Assembly: GCA_020199905.1 (NCBI GenBank)
Contig: JAIVJS010000081.1
Location: 1 to 64,000, forward strand
Source: Acidobacteriota bacterium
GTDB taxonomy: Bacteria; Acidobacteriota; Thermoanaerobaculia; UBA5066; Gp7-AA6
Direction of reading: 5' to 3'
Length of the DNA stretch: 64,000 nucleotides
This document shows positions 42,771-51,631 of this stretch, piece by piece; position 1 is the stretch's first letter; the number at the start of each line of letters is the position of its first letter. Both the position numbers and the translations under genes were made by a program. The notes under the pieces are model-generated. The model did not search any database. It saw only the letters and a program-made list of their open reading frames with translations, and had not been told where the DNA came from.

Positions 42771-43182
42771 GTGGCCTCCGCCGATCTCAAGCTCGATCCT
42801 CTTCAAGGCGATATCCGATGGAGCGGCTCTTCGGGCGACGTGCTGGCCGGCGACATCCGGGGCAGCTGGAAGTCGGATTTCTCGAGCGGCGACGTCATCC
42901 TGGACTGCTTTTCGGGCGAGCGCGCCGACTTTCACAGCAGCTCAGGCGACGTGCGGATCGGTTCCATCGACGCAGCCAGCCTGTCTCCCGACACGGGCTC
43001 CGGCGACCTCCGGATCACCGACGCGGAAATCGGCGACGTCGCGCGGCGACATGCACGTCGGGTTCACCGACGGGACCGCCACGGTGCGCAGCGGCGATCT
43101 GATCGCCTCTCGCCGCGGCGACGGAGCCGCCAAAATCGACGTTCAGGCGGGGAGCGGCATTTTCACCATCGAGCCGCGTTGA
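42771..43182 (+). pseudogene. DUF4097-like beta-repeat relic
   Basis: Short repeats of the SGD/SSGDV type (IRWSGSSGDVLAGDIRG, SDFSSGDVILD, HSSSGDVRIGS, GSGDLRITDAEIGDV) run in one frame to about 43035, then continue in another frame as RGDMHVGFTDGTATVRSGDL and end IFTIEPR. The frame change is near 43035-43050. The signal peptide and N-terminal half are missing. It is divergent from the thioredoxin-fold gene. Confidence 0.75.
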
Positions 43183-43190
43183 CCGGGAAC

Positions 43191-43274
43191 TTGAGCGTTG
43201 AGCGTTGAGCGTTGAGCGCTAAGACTGAGTCAGCCAGCCTTCCCTTTCCCCTTTCCCGTTTCCCGTTTCCCGGC
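43191..43274. repeat. Two heptad arrays (TTGAGCG x4, then TTTCCCG)
   Basis: TTGAGCG x4 at 43191-43218 follows the relic's stop; TTTCCCG-type units at about 43241-43274 overlap the 3' end of the next minus-strand gene. Confidence 0.92.
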
Positions 43275-43514
43275 TCCTGGCACCTTGAACCTCCGCCGCA
43301 GCGCGGCGACCCGGCGGTTGTATCCCTCCGCGCTCATCCAGCCGGCGGGAGGCTCGATCCTCTGAAGATCCGCCGCGCCGAACGTCAGCAGCTCGTCCGT
43401 CGACTTTCCCTTCCGGCGCACGCGCACGGAAAATTTCCCGGCGCGATGCGCCCGGACCCGCCCGGGCCGCCCGTCGGGCACGCGGACGCATTCCCCCGTT
43501 TTCAATGAGCCCAT
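43230..43514 (-). CDS. Small basic hypothetical protein, 94 aa
   Basis: A basic protein with an SH3-like beta start (CVRVPDGRPGRVRAHRAGKF, VRVRRKGKSTDELLTF) and a helical end (PPAGWMSAEGYNRRVAALRR). A GGGAGG site precedes the ATG at 43514. The final KRETGKGKGKAG is encoded by heptads and is probably a repeat-derived extension. Similar small proteins occur in other bacteria, to my recollection without known function. Confidence 0.75.
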   Translation of the reverse strand: MGSLKTGECVRVPDGRPGRVRAHRAGKFSVRVRRKGKSTDELLTFGAADLQRIEPPAGWMSAEGYNRRVAALRRRFKVPGAGKRETGKGKGKAG

Positions 43515-43531
43515 GCGACCTCCCCGGCCCG

Positions 43532-43568
43532 AAAGAAACGGGCCGCGACTTCTTATTGTCGCGACCCG
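43532..43568 (-). terminator. Intrinsic terminator of the DUF4156-like lipoprotein gene
   Basis: On the minus strand CGGGTCGCGAC pairs with GTCGCGGCCCG (one mismatch) around an eight-base loop, followed by TTTCTTT. It lies about 30 bases after the lipoprotein stop. Confidence 0.8.
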
Positions 43569-43596
43569 TTCTCGGCCGACTCGGCCGCGCGACGCG

Positions 43597-43890
43597 TCAA
43601 CGCGAGGCGACGTTCGGCGACGCACAGCGGTAGGCGGCGCCGGTCCGGGCGCCTTCTGCGAGCAGAACCGTGTCGGCGCCCCTGTCGCGGGCCTGGTTCG
43701 CGATCTCACCGACGACCTCGCGGTCGGCGACCCGGCGGCCGGCGTCGACGTCCGTCACCTTCTGACAGGAGGAGACGTCGGCGGAGCTGCGGGTGACGCG
43801 GACCGGGGCGCCGGAGTTGTACTGCGAGCAGCCCACGGCGGCGACCACGAGGAGCGAAGCCGAGAGCGCGAGAGCTTTCATGCGCATCAT
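43597..43890 (-). CDS. DUF4156-like lipoprotein, 97 aa
   Basis: A short lipoprotein with lipobox VAAVGC and a small domain holding two Cys (SSCQKV, AAYRCASP) and the ANQARDRGADTVLLAEGA segment typical of DUF4156/RcsF-like lipoproteins. An AGGAGG site precedes two consecutive-codon ATGs, and it has its own terminator. Probably outer-membrane anchored; function unknown. Confidence 0.85.
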   Translation of the reverse strand: MMRMKALALSASLLVVAAVGCSQYNSGAPVRVTRSSADVSSCQKVTDVDAGRRVADREVVGEIANQARDRGADTVLLAEGARTGAAYRCASPNVASR

Positions 43891-44101
43891 GAATGTGCCT
43901 CCTGAAAAGCGGTTTTCCCTGGCGCGCCCGTCAGCGCGGCGCGCGTCTTCTGTTACGACCCGCTCCGGCAAAGGTTCGACGCGTCGGAAGGTTTCTCGCT
44001 CTCCCGGCGCCGTTTACGGCGGCGCTTGCGACGGAATCTCTCAAGGTGGGACAGAACGAATCACGCCATTCGCGGAGCCGCCCGCCCGCGCGGCGCGAAG
44101 A

Positions 44102-45076
44102 TTACTCGGAGGCGACGCCGGCCGCGGCGAGTACGAAGGGAGGCGTGGCCGGCTCCCCCGGCAGAACGCGGCCGCCCGCCGACAGGACCCAGCGGTGCAG
44201 CCAGGTGATTCCGTTGTTGGCGGTGTATCTGTCCGGAGTCGCGTAGGCGGAATCCTCGAGAGCGCGGTCGAGAGTCACGAGCGAGTATCCGCGGCGCGCG
44301 AGCATCGCGAGGACTTCGTCGAAGTGATCGGCGTTCAGGGAGTTCGCATGCACGAGAAGGACCTGGCGAATCTCGCGCCCGAAGAAGGCCGCCGACTGCC
44401 GCTCGAAGTAGGCGAACTTCGCCTCCATGTACGGCACGTAAGCGGCCGCGACCCGGTCGGCGAGCGCGCGCGCCGAGGAGTCCAGGGCATTCGAGTAGGC
44501 CCTGGCGAAAATCCACTCGGAGTTGTCGATCGTGACGGGGGCGATGCGGCAACCGCGTCCGGCCAGAAATGCCTCAAGCGCCTGCTTGTCGCCGAGGCTC
44601 AGGCCCGTGTGCAGGAAAGGATGCCGGAACCAGCGCAGCCGGCCGCCGTCTTCCGCGAGGAGAGCGCGCAGGTCCGGCTCGCCGAGCTCGACGTCGCGTT
44701 CGAACGCGGACAGCCCGGCGCGGTGAAGGTCCGGATGGCTGAACGTGTGATTGCCGAGCTCGAGTCCGGCGGCGCGCCAGGACCGGAGGACCGCCAGCCG
44801 CTCCGGCGACGGCGAACCGGCCGGCCCGAGCTTTCCCGTGTTGGCGAACCCGACCGCGGGGACATGCCGCTCACCGAGCGTCCGGAGAAGCCTGGAGGTC
44901 ATCGCGGCGAGCGCGGCCGTCTCGCCGGAGGCGCCCGCCTTCGAAACCGAGACGCCCGGGAGATCGTCGAAGGTCACCGCGACCTCGCGCCCGGGCCGGA
45001 CGGGGGCGGCCGCCGGACCCGTACGGGGCGCGGACGCCGCGAGCGCGAGGAGAATCCAGGCGATGACGGCGCGCAC
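44102..45076 (-). CDS. Secreted polysaccharide deacetylase (NodB domain)
   Basis: A 324-residue exported protein: short leader (VIAWILLALAASAP), then NodB motifs VTFDDLPG (catalytic and metal Asp), GNHTFSHPDLH (metal His pair) and FRHPFLHTG. It probably removes acetyl groups from a cell-wall or exopolysaccharide, although some family members act on other amides. GTG start at 45076, divergent from the glyoxalase gene across 63 bases. Confidence 0.9.
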   Translation of the reverse strand: MRAVIAWILLALAASAPRTGPAAAPVRPGREVAVTFDDLPGVSVSKAGASGETAALAAMTSRLLRTLGERHVPAVGFANTGKLGPAGSPSPERLAVLRSWRAAGLELGNHTFSHPDLHRAGLSAFERDVELGEPDLRALLAEDGGRLRWFRHPFLHTGLSLGDKQALEAFLAGRGCRIAPVTIDNSEWIFARAYSNALDSSARALADRVAAAYVPYMEAKFAYFERQSAAFFGREIRQVLLVHANSLNADHFDEVLAMLARRGYSLVTLDRALEDSAYATPDRYTANNGITWLHRWVLSAGGRVLPGEPATPPFVLAAAGVASE

Positions 45077-45139
45077 CTTCTCAGTATAGGTTTCGAAGGA
45101 AGCGGCGGGAAGTTCACCCGCGCCGTCGAGGAGGTCACG

Positions 45140-45928
45140 ATGCCGAAGAAGGAACGCCACGAACCCGGAACTTTCTGCTGGGCCGAGCTTGCGACGAGCG
45201 ACGGAAACGACGCGAAACGTTTCTACGCCGGACTTTTCGGATGGGAAGCCGTCGACAACCCGATGGGTCCCGACATGGTCTACACGATGCTGCGGCTGCG
45301 CGGGTCGGAGATCGGCGCTCTGTACAAGATGCAACCGGAAGAGGCCGGCCGCGGCATCCCTCCGCACTGGAACTGCTACGTGTCCGTCGAGAGCGCGGAC
45401 GAAACGGCACGGAGGGTCAAAGAGCACGGCGGGATGGTCCACGCCGAGCCGTTCGACGTCATGGAGTTCGGCCGGATGGCGGTCCTGCAGGATTCCGCCG
45501 GCGCGGCTTTCGGCGCGTGGCAGCCGAAGCAGCACGTCGGCGCGACACTCGTCGATGACCCGGGCGCGCCGTGCTGGTACGAGAACCTGACGCGCGACCC
45601 CGCCGCCGCGGCGGCGTTCTACCGCAACGTTTTCGGCTGGTCGACGAAGCAGGATCCCGTCAAGAGCGACTACACCGAGCTGTATCTCGGAAAGACGGCG
45701 GTCGGCGGCATGATGCCGATCTCGCCGGAGATGGGGCCGATGCCGTCGAACTGGGGCGTGTATTTCGCCGTGGCCGACTGCGCCGCCTCCGCCGAAAAAG
45801 CGCGCTCGCTCGGCGGGAAGGTCCACAAGCCTCCGGCCGACATCCCCGACGTCGGGAGATTCGCCGTCCTGGCGGACCCGCAGGGGGCCTCGTTCTCGAT
45901 CATCCGGCTCGATCCCCGCGCGCGATGA
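45140..45928 (+). CDS. Two-domain glyoxalase/VOC family protein
   Basis: A 262-residue cytoplasmic protein with two VOC modules: the first from FCWAELATSDGNDAKRFYAG, the second from PCWYENLTRDPAAAAAFYRN, each ending in a VLxDxxGAxFxxW/I strand. Tandem VOC proteins of this type are annotated as glyoxalase or bleomycin-resistance relatives; the substrate is unknown. A GAGGAGG site precedes the ATG. The stop overlaps the next start (ATGA). Confidence 0.92.
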   Translation: MPKKERHEPGTFCWAELATSDGNDAKRFYAGLFGWEAVDNPMGPDMVYTMLRLRGSEIGALYKMQPEEAGRGIPPHWNCYVSVESADETARRVKEHGGMVHAEPFDVMEFGRMAVLQDSAGAAFGAWQPKQHVGATLVDDPGAPCWYENLTRDPAAAAAFYRNVFGWSTKQDPVKSDYTELYLGKTAVGGMMPISPEMGPMPSNWGVYFAVADCAASAEKARSLGGKVHKPPADIPDVGRFAVLADPQGASFSIIRLDPRAR

Positions 45929-46278
45929 CTCCCGCGCCGGTCAAGCCGCCCGTCGGGCCGGACGAGCTCGAGCGGATCGACGTCCGAGTCGGCAGCATCC
46001 TCGCCGCGGAGGACGTCGCGGGGTCGACGAAGCTCGTCCGCCTGACGGTCGACTTCGGCGACCACACCCGGCGGATCCTCTCGGGCATGCGGCTCGAACG
46101 TCCCGACCTCATGGAGCTCGTCGGAAAGCAGGCGCTCTTCGTCGTCAACCTCGCGTCAAGAAAGATGGCCGGCGAGATCTCCGAGGGAATGCTGTTCGAC
46201 ATCGGCGCCGCCGACGGAATTCTGCCCGCGCTGGCGATGCCGGAGCGGCGGGTGCCGGACGGCGCCAGAGCGGGGTGA
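45925..46278 (+). CDS. tRNA-binding domain protein (CsaA / MetRS C-terminal type)
   Basis: A 117-residue OB-fold protein matching the tRNA-binding domain found alone in CsaA and at the C-terminus of methionyl-tRNA synthetases: IDVRVGSILAAEDVAGSTKL, VNLASRKMAGEISEGML. It is probably a homodimeric tRNA-binding or chaperone-like protein. Translationally coupled to the glyoxalase gene; the rest of a metG gene is absent. Confidence 0.92.
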   Translation: MTPAPVKPPVGPDELERIDVRVGSILAAEDVAGSTKLVRLTVDFGDHTRRILSGMRLERPDLMELVGKQALFVVNLASRKMAGEISEGMLFDIGAADGILPALAMPERRVPDGARAG

Positions 46279-46286
46279 CGGGGACC

Positions 46287-46330
46287 GGGAAACGGGAAAC
46301 GAAACTGATAGCTGATACCTGGTAACTGCA
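46287..46330. repeat. Heptad array (GGGAAAC then AGCTGAT)
   Basis: GGGAAAC x2, then AACTGAT, AGCTGAT, ACCTGGT, AACTGCA, showing two heptad families joined end to end. Confidence 0.88.
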
Positions 46331-46332
46331 GC

Positions 46333-46590
46333 CCCTCAGCGCTCGGACCGGATCCACCGCCTGGATGCCGACGGCCGCGAGGGCGAGCGCGACGGCGCCG
46401 AATACGGCGACCAAAAGCATGATGTCTCGGCGGTCCTCGAGTGAACGGACGAGGACGCGCTCGAGCAGTACGAGTTCGACGGGCACACCCGCATCGCCAC
46501 TTCAGGCTGCGGAAAGAGCGCGACGCTCGCGCTCCGGACGTTGCCGCCTACGCCGATGATCGTGACGGGAACGTCGGACTGCGAATCCAT
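46333..46590 (-). pseudogene. Second ADOP-type permease relic
   Basis: Two short blocks in different frames: VTIIGVGGNVRSASVALFPQ and ELVLLERVLVRSLEDRRDIM with LLVAVFGAVALALAAVGI, fused directly to the C-terminal signature VDPVRALRG. Everything between the first FtsX helix and the last residues is deleted. It is clearly related to the family of the relic at 26.6 kb. Confidence 0.8.
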
Positions 46591-46623
46591 CCCCCCCTGA
46601 CGCTGCCGGGCGGGTTCCGGCGC

Positions 46624-47637
46624 CTACGCCATCTTGCCGGAGGCGACGTCGCGGAAGAAGCCGAGGAGGTGCCGGAAGTACGCCGGCTGGTCGTCGTACA
46701 TCCCCATGTGGCTTCCGTTCTCACAGACGCCGACGCGCGACCGCGGGATCGCGCGGCCCATCTTCTGGATGTCGGCGACGCTCATCGTGTCGTGCCGCCC
46801 GACGAGGAGAAGGGTCGGAACGCGGATCTTCGGGAGGTCGTTCCACCGGTCCCAGTCCTTGAACGTCCCATTGACGACGAACTCATTCGGGCCCTGCATC
46901 GTGTTGTAGACCGGCGTCGCGAGGTGCTTGAACGTCCGCGAGACGGGATCCGGCCACGGGTCCAGGCGGCACAGGTGCTCCGCGTAGATCCGCTTGAGCA
47001 TCACGTCCTGATATTCGGGCGCCTCGAACTCGCCTTTCGCCTCGTACTTCTCGAGCACGGCGATGACGTCGGCCGGCAGCTTCTTCCGCAGCTCGTTGAT
47101 GTACGTGACGTAGGAGGCCACGCTTGCCGTCATGTCGGAGATCACGAGAGCTTTCAGGTGCCTCTGGTATTTCAGCGCGTACTCGATCCCGAGCATCCCT
47201 CCCCAGGAGTGGCCGAAGAGATAGAAGTTCTCGAGGCCGAGCGCGGAGCGGACTTGCTCGACTTCCTCCCGGAACCGGTCGACCGTCCACAGGCTCTTGT
47301 CGTCCGGCTGGTCGGAGTATGCCGACCCGAGCTGGTCGTAGTAGTAGAACTCGATTCCCTGCTGCGGGAGGAAGTCCTCGAAGCACTCGAGATACTCGTG
47401 CGTCGCGCCCGGGCCGCCGTGGAGGGTCAGGACCTTGATCCGGCCCTCCCCCACCTTCTTCGTCCACACGTTGTACTTGCCATCGACCTGGATCAGGCGG
47501 ATTCCGCCGGTCTTGATTTCACCGGCCGCGGCGGGGGCGGGACGCCGGGCGGGCCGCGCCGCGGCGCGGGCGGGGGCGGCCGCCGAAACGAGCGCTCCCG
47601 CTCCGAGCTTGAAGAAGTCGCGGCGATGGACGGGCAT
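46624..47637 (-). CDS. Tat-exported proline iminopeptidase (S33)
   Basis: A 337-residue alpha/beta-hydrolase peptidase. A twin-arginine leader (HRRDFFKLGAGALVSAA) precedes the domain with oxyanion motif LTLHGGPGATHEY, nucleophile elbow FGHSWGGMLG, and Asp/His in VGRHDTM and CENGSHMGMY. Members release N-terminal proline from peptides. Export through Tat is unusual for the enzyme and fits the window's emphasis on secreted peptidases. Confidence 0.93.
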   Translation of the reverse strand: MPVHRRDFFKLGAGALVSAAAPARAAARPARRPAPAAAGEIKTGGIRLIQVDGKYNVWTKKVGEGRIKVLTLHGGPGATHEYLECFEDFLPQQGIEFYYYDQLGSAYSDQPDDKSLWTVDRFREEVEQVRSALGLENFYLFGHSWGGMLGIEYALKYQRHLKALVISDMTASVASYVTYINELRKKLPADVIAVLEKYEAKGEFEAPEYQDVMLKRIYAEHLCRLDPWPDPVSRTFKHLATPVYNTMQGPNEFVVNGTFKDWDRWNDLPKIRVPTLLLVGRHDTMSVADIQKMGRAIPRSRVGVCENGSHMGMYDDQPAYFRHLLGFFRDVASGKMA

Positions 47638-47671
47638 CTGTGCGAGGGAAAGATACTCGATTCGAGGGAGG

Positions 47672-47699
47672 TTGAGCGTCAGGCGTTGAGCCTTGAGCG
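47672..47699. repeat. Heptad array (TTGAGCG type)
   Basis: TTGAGCG, TCAGGCG, TTGAGCC, TTGAGCG in register, upstream of the iminopeptidase gene. Confidence 0.85.
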
Positions 47700-47822
47700 T
47701 TCGTTTCGCCTGCCGCTTCCCCCTCTCCCGGAGCGCCGGCCGAAAGAGGGGATTCGGGAACGGTCCCCTCATCACCCCGCGTTTGTCCGGACGCTCGCAA
47801 AACGCTCGACGCTCAACTCTCT

Positions 47823-48068
47823 TCAGGCAATCCACCCCCGACTCTGATACTCCATGTATCGCGCGGTCCGCTCGGCGGCGGGGCGGCCGAAGTAACGCTC
47901 GACGACCCGCAGCGCGAGGTCGATGCCCGAGGTCAGACCGCCGGCGGTCGGCCTGGAATCGTCCGCCCCGAGAGGCCGGAGGCTGCGGGCGGAGCGCGCG
48001 TGCGACGCGGGAACCGGCGAGGACGGCCGCGCCAGAGCGGAGCCGGTCAGGAATTCACGACGCTTCAT
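47823..48068 (-). pseudogene. Internally deleted DJ-1/PfpI-like protein
   Basis: An 81-residue frame with a Tat-like start (MKRREFLTGSALA) joined in frame to the C-terminal signature of DJ-1/PfpI proteins (TAGGLTSGIDLALRVVERYF, then ERTARYMEYQ). The catalytic Cys region and most of the ~190-residue domain are missing, so an in-frame internal deletion is the simplest reading. The product is unlikely to be active. Confidence 0.75.
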
Positions 48069-48152
48069 GACGCGTCCTTCTGTGCGACGCCGCCGACGTT
48101 ACCCGTGCTCTTGTCGAACATCAACAGGAAGGCGCGGCCGCGCGTCTGAACT

Positions 48153-48194
48153 CTCAGCTTTCAGCACTCAGCTTTCAGCACTCAGCTCTCAGCT
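48153..48194. repeat. Heptad array (CTCAGCT / TTCAGCA x6)
   Basis: Six units alternating CTCAGCT and TTCAGCA, ending CTCAGCT x2, upstream of the next plus-strand gene. Confidence 0.93.
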
Positions 48195-48236
48195 GCCGGC
48201 TTGACACGGGAGGAACAGGCGCCTGGGCGATTTTCA

Positions 48237-49208
48237 GTGGCGGAAATTCCCGCGGGGAGGCCCGGGTTTTCGGTTTCAGTGCTGGCGAAGAGCCTGACCC
48301 TTCTGCTTTCTTCGGGGATGCTTCTCGGCGCCAGGGCGTCCGCGCCCGCTCAGACGGCGGCCGCGCGCGACACCCCGCCCGCCCTCTCGAGTCCGGCCTC
48401 GATCGCGGACGAGAAACCGCTGCCGGAGCTCGGCCCGTTCCTGGAGGACGTCCGGGCCCGCCTCCACAGCGACGAGGTCCTGCTCGATCAGTACACGTTC
48501 ACCGAACGCCACACGGAGCGCGAGCTCGACGCCCGGGGGGGCGTTCGGAAGGTCAAGACGGAGACCTACGAGGTGTATCCCTCGCTCGAGCCCGGGCATA
48601 CCTACCGGCGGCTCGTCGAGAAGAATGGCCGTCCCCTGGACGCCCGCGAGCTCGCGGCGGAGGACCGGAAGCACGAGAAAAAGGTGGCCGACGACGGCTC
48701 CCTGGAGGAAATGGAGAAGAAGCGGACGGCCCGGCTGACGCAGTCGCGGCAGCGGGAGGAGTCCGGCGTCCGGCAGGTCTTCCGGATCTACGACATCGCC
48801 GTCGCCGGTCGGGAGATGCTCGACGGAAGGCCGGCGATCGTGGTGACGTTCAAGCCCCGCCCGGACGTCGAAGTGAGCGGGCGGGCGGGCCGCGTCCTGA
48901 AGGCGCTGGCCGGGCGCGCCTGGATCGACGAAGAGGACCGTCAGCTCGTGCGCGTGGACGCGGAGCTCGTCGACAACCTCTCCTTCGGCCTCGGCGTGCT
49001 TGCCCGCCTTCACAAGGGGAGCCGCGCCTCCCTCCTGCGCCGCAAGGTCAACGGCGAGATCTGGCTCCCCGCGGTGGCCCGGTTTTCCGGCAGCGCCCGG
49101 CTGCTCCTCTTCAAGGGCCTTCGGCTCGACGCCTTGAGCGAATACTCTGACTATCGGAAGTTCCAGGTCGCGACCTCGACGGACATCGTCCCGGAACCGA
49201 GCGAGTGA
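48237..49208 (+). CDS. Secreted hypothetical protein, outer-membrane lipoprotein-sorting-like
   Basis: An exported protein of about 320 residues. The leader (LTLLLSSGMLLGARASA) is followed by a helical charged region (YTFTERHTERELDARGG, RKHEKKVADDGSLEEMEKK) and a beta-rich C-terminal half (IVVTFKPRPDVEV, GRAWIDEEDRQLVRVDAELV) reminiscent of the LolA/RseB-like fold. I assign no function. The start is uncertain: a TTG at 48201, GTG at 48237 or GTG at 48279 are all possible. Confidence 0.8.
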   Translation: MAEIPAGRPGFSVSVLAKSLTLLLSSGMLLGARASAPAQTAAARDTPPALSSPASIADEKPLPELGPFLEDVRARLHSDEVLLDQYTFTERHTERELDARGGVRKVKTETYEVYPSLEPGHTYRRLVEKNGRPLDARELAAEDRKHEKKVADDGSLEEMEKKRTARLTQSRQREESGVRQVFRIYDIAVAGREMLDGRPAIVVTFKPRPDVEVSGRAGRVLKALAGRAWIDEEDRQLVRVDAELVDNLSFGLGVLARLHKGSRASLLRRKVNGEIWLPAVARFSGSARLLLFKGLRLDALSEYSDYRKFQVATSTDIVPEPSE

Positions 49209-49248
49209 CGGGCCGCGTCCCCCGCGCGGGAGGCCGTTCCGAAAAAAG

Positions 49249-50757
49249 CTAGCCCGGCCCGGAGGCCGCGATCGCCCGGCCCAGCCGGACGACGATCCCG
49301 GGAACCGCGCGGACGTCCGGGAGTGTCGTGCGGAAGTTCACGATGCAGGCGCGCAGCGCGAACCGTCCGCCCACCCGGGCGTTGCTGACGAAGAGCTCCC
49401 CGCCGGTCTTGCACTGCGCGAGCAGCGCCTCGTTCCACCGCTCCAGGACCGCCTCCTGCTCGGGGCGGCCCGTTCTCAAATGCGACGGCGCATAGCGAAA
49501 GGTGACGATCGAGAGCGAGCAGGTGAGGAGCTCCAGATCCGGCTCGCCGCTCACGGCCTCGGCCAGGAGCCGCGCGAGCCTGCAGTCGTCGCCGATCATT
49601 CGCACGTACCCCTCGCGGCCGGCCTGCCGCAGGCCCATCCAGACTTTCAGCGCGCGGAACCCGCGCGAGTTCTGAAAACCGAGGGCGTAGTAGTTGGGGG
49701 GCGGGTTCTCGTCCCCCTGATCGAAAGCGTAGTAGGCAGGGGTGTAGGCGAAAGCCTCCGGCAGCGCCTCGGAATTCCGGACGAGAACGCATCCGGCTTC
49801 GAGCGGCGCGTACAGCCACTTGTGCGGATCGACGGCGACCGAGTCGGCGAGCGAGATCGCCCTCAGGTCCTCGGACGCGTCCGGGAGGGAGGCCGCCGGC
49901 GCCCCATAGGCTCCGTCCGCGTGGAACCACAATCCCTCGTCCCGCGCGATCGCGGCGATCTCGCGCAGAGGATCGATGGCCCCCGTGCTTACGGTGCCGG
50001 CGGCTCCGACGACCAGAAAGGGGCGCGCGCCCGCCGCCCGGTCGGCCGCGATCGAATCCCGCAAGGCGCGGACGTCCATCCTCTGCTGCGAATCGACGGG
50101 AACCCAGCGAATCGCGTCCGTGCCGTGTCCGAAGAGATCGGCGGCCTTGTGGATCCAGGTGTGTGTCTCGGTCGAGGCATAGACGAGAAGCCGGCGTTCG
50201 CCGGCGGAAAGTCCGCCGCTGCGGACAGAGGCACCGGCGCGGGCCCGCCGCGCGGCCAGGAAACACACGAAGTTGGCCACGTTTCCGCCGCTCACGAGAA
50301 GGCCGCCGCAATCGCGCGGGTACCCGAGGAGCTCGGCGATCCAGCCGATCGTCTGCTCCTCGATCGCGTTGGCCATGGGAGAGAGCTCCCAGGCGCCGCA
50401 GTTCGGATTGACCGCCGCCGCGAGGAGGTCCGCGAGCGCCCCGAGGGGGGCGGCGGGGGCGGTGATGTACCCGAAGAATCGGGGATGGCCGTTGAAGACC
50501 GAGTGCTCGAAGAGAAGCCGCGAGGCCTCTTCCAGGATTTCCTCCGCCGGCGCGCCCCGACCGGGGAGCCCGCCTCCGCCGAGAAGCGGGCGCAGCTCGG
50601 CCGCCGGCTTTCCCGACGTGAGTTTCCTCTCGCGGAACGATCCGATCAGGCCGGCGATCCGGTCGACCAGGGCGTGGCCCGCCGCCCGAAACTCCTCCGC
50701 GTCCATGTCGAGCGGCGCGATCCGCCGGGAAAGCTCCCGTTCATCGGTCGGCGTCAT
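49249..50757 (-). CDS. Group II PLP-dependent decarboxylase
   Basis: A 502-residue decarboxylase of the aromatic-L-amino-acid/glutamate type. PLP Lys313 is in VDPHKWLYAP, with LLVSGGNVANFVCFLAARR and VGAAGTVSTGAIDPL as typical PLP-pocket segments and WFHADGAYGAP providing the Asp. It could act on tryptophan, DOPA or another aromatic amino acid; the exact substrate is not readable. It is cytoplasmic and monocistronic. Confidence 0.93.
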   Translation of the reverse strand: MTPTDERELSRRIAPLDMDAEEFRAAGHALVDRIAGLIGSFRERKLTSGKPAAELRPLLGGGGLPGRGAPAEEILEEASRLLFEHSVFNGHPRFFGYITAPAAPLGALADLLAAAVNPNCGAWELSPMANAIEEQTIGWIAELLGYPRDCGGLLVSGGNVANFVCFLAARRARAGASVRSGGLSAGERRLLVYASTETHTWIHKAADLFGHGTDAIRWVPVDSQQRMDVRALRDSIAADRAAGARPFLVVGAAGTVSTGAIDPLREIAAIARDEGLWFHADGAYGAPAASLPDASEDLRAISLADSVAVDPHKWLYAPLEAGCVLVRNSEALPEAFAYTPAYYAFDQGDENPPPNYYALGFQNSRGFRALKVWMGLRQAGREGYVRMIGDDCRLARLLAEAVSGEPDLELLTCSLSIVTFRYAPSHLRTGRPEQEAVLERWNEALLAQCKTGGELFVSNARVGGRFALRACIVNFRTTLPDVRAVPGIVVRLGRAIAASGPG

Positions 50758-50881
50758 CGGCTCCTCCTCGAAGGAGAGAATCCTAATGCGCCGCGCTCAG
50801 CCGAAACCTTTGCTCTCCGCCTCCGTCTCCCGTCTGAGAGGGCCCCGAAAAGGGGGTTCCGACAACGAACCGGAGGTTCGA

Positions 50882-51631
50882 ATGAGAAAAAGCTCGCTGA
50901 GCGCGATGATCGCCGCCGCTCTTTTCCTGCTGCCCCTTCCCCTTCCGATTCTGGCCCGCGAGGGCAGAGAGGCTCCATCCCGGGTCCGGGTCCGCGACGA
51001 CGGAGACACGGTCGAAGTCGAGGCGGCGCGGCCGAGAGCGCGGCTCCGGCGCGTGGACGGGCGGGGCGCGATCGGCGTCCGGCTCGTCGACATAACCCCC
51101 GACCTGCGGGCCCACTTCGGGGCCCCGAAAGACGCGGGCGCTCTGATCGGCGAGGTCGACAAGGACTGTCCCGCCCGCCGGGCCGGCCTCGAGGTCGGCG
51201 ACGTCGTCACCTCGGTCGACGGAGAAAAGGTCTCCTCGGCATGGGAGCTCGCGCGGACGGTCCGGCGCAAGGAGGCTGGGGAAACCCTGAAGGTGGAGCT
51301 CGTCCGCAACCGGACCGCCCGGACCGTCCAGGTGAAGGTCGAAGAGCGCCGCGAGGCGGACCTTCTCCCCGGCGAGCTCGGCGATCTCCGCGACTTCGGC
51401 CGAGACGTCGGTCGCGACGTGGGCCGCGACGCGGGACGGATGGGACGGGAGTTCGGCCGCGAAATCCGTCGCGAGATGCGCGCCCGCCCCTTTCATTTCG
51501 ACTTCGACACGCAGGCCTTCAGCCTCCCGCGGCGCGACGACATCCGCCGGCTCCGCGACCGGATCGAGGACCTCGAGAAGCGGCTGAAGGGCCTCGAGGA
51601 AAAGCGCAGGGAGTCAATCGGTCGTCAGTGA
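50882..51631 (+). CDS. Secreted PDZ-domain protein with GRD repeats and coiled coil
   Basis: A 249-residue exported protein: signal peptide (IAAALFLLPLPLPILA), a PDZ domain (IGVRLVDITPDLRAHFG, RRAGLEVGDVVTSVDGEKV), a stretch of GRDV/GRDA/GREF repeats around residues 180-197, and a C-terminal coiled coil (RRLRDRIEDLEKRLKGLEEK). It lacks a protease domain, so an adaptor or chaperone role is likely. The TGA lies within a GTGATCC heptad. Confidence 0.85.
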   Translation: MRKSSLSAMIAAALFLLPLPLPILAREGREAPSRVRVRDDGDTVEVEAARPRARLRRVDGRGAIGVRLVDITPDLRAHFGAPKDAGALIGEVDKDCPARRAGLEVGDVVTSVDGEKVSSAWELARTVRRKEAGETLKVELVRNRTARTVQVKVEERREADLLPGELGDLRDFGRDVGRDVGRDAGRMGREFGREIRREMRARPFHFDFDTQAFSLPRRDDIRRLRDRIEDLEKRLKGLEEKRRESIGRQ

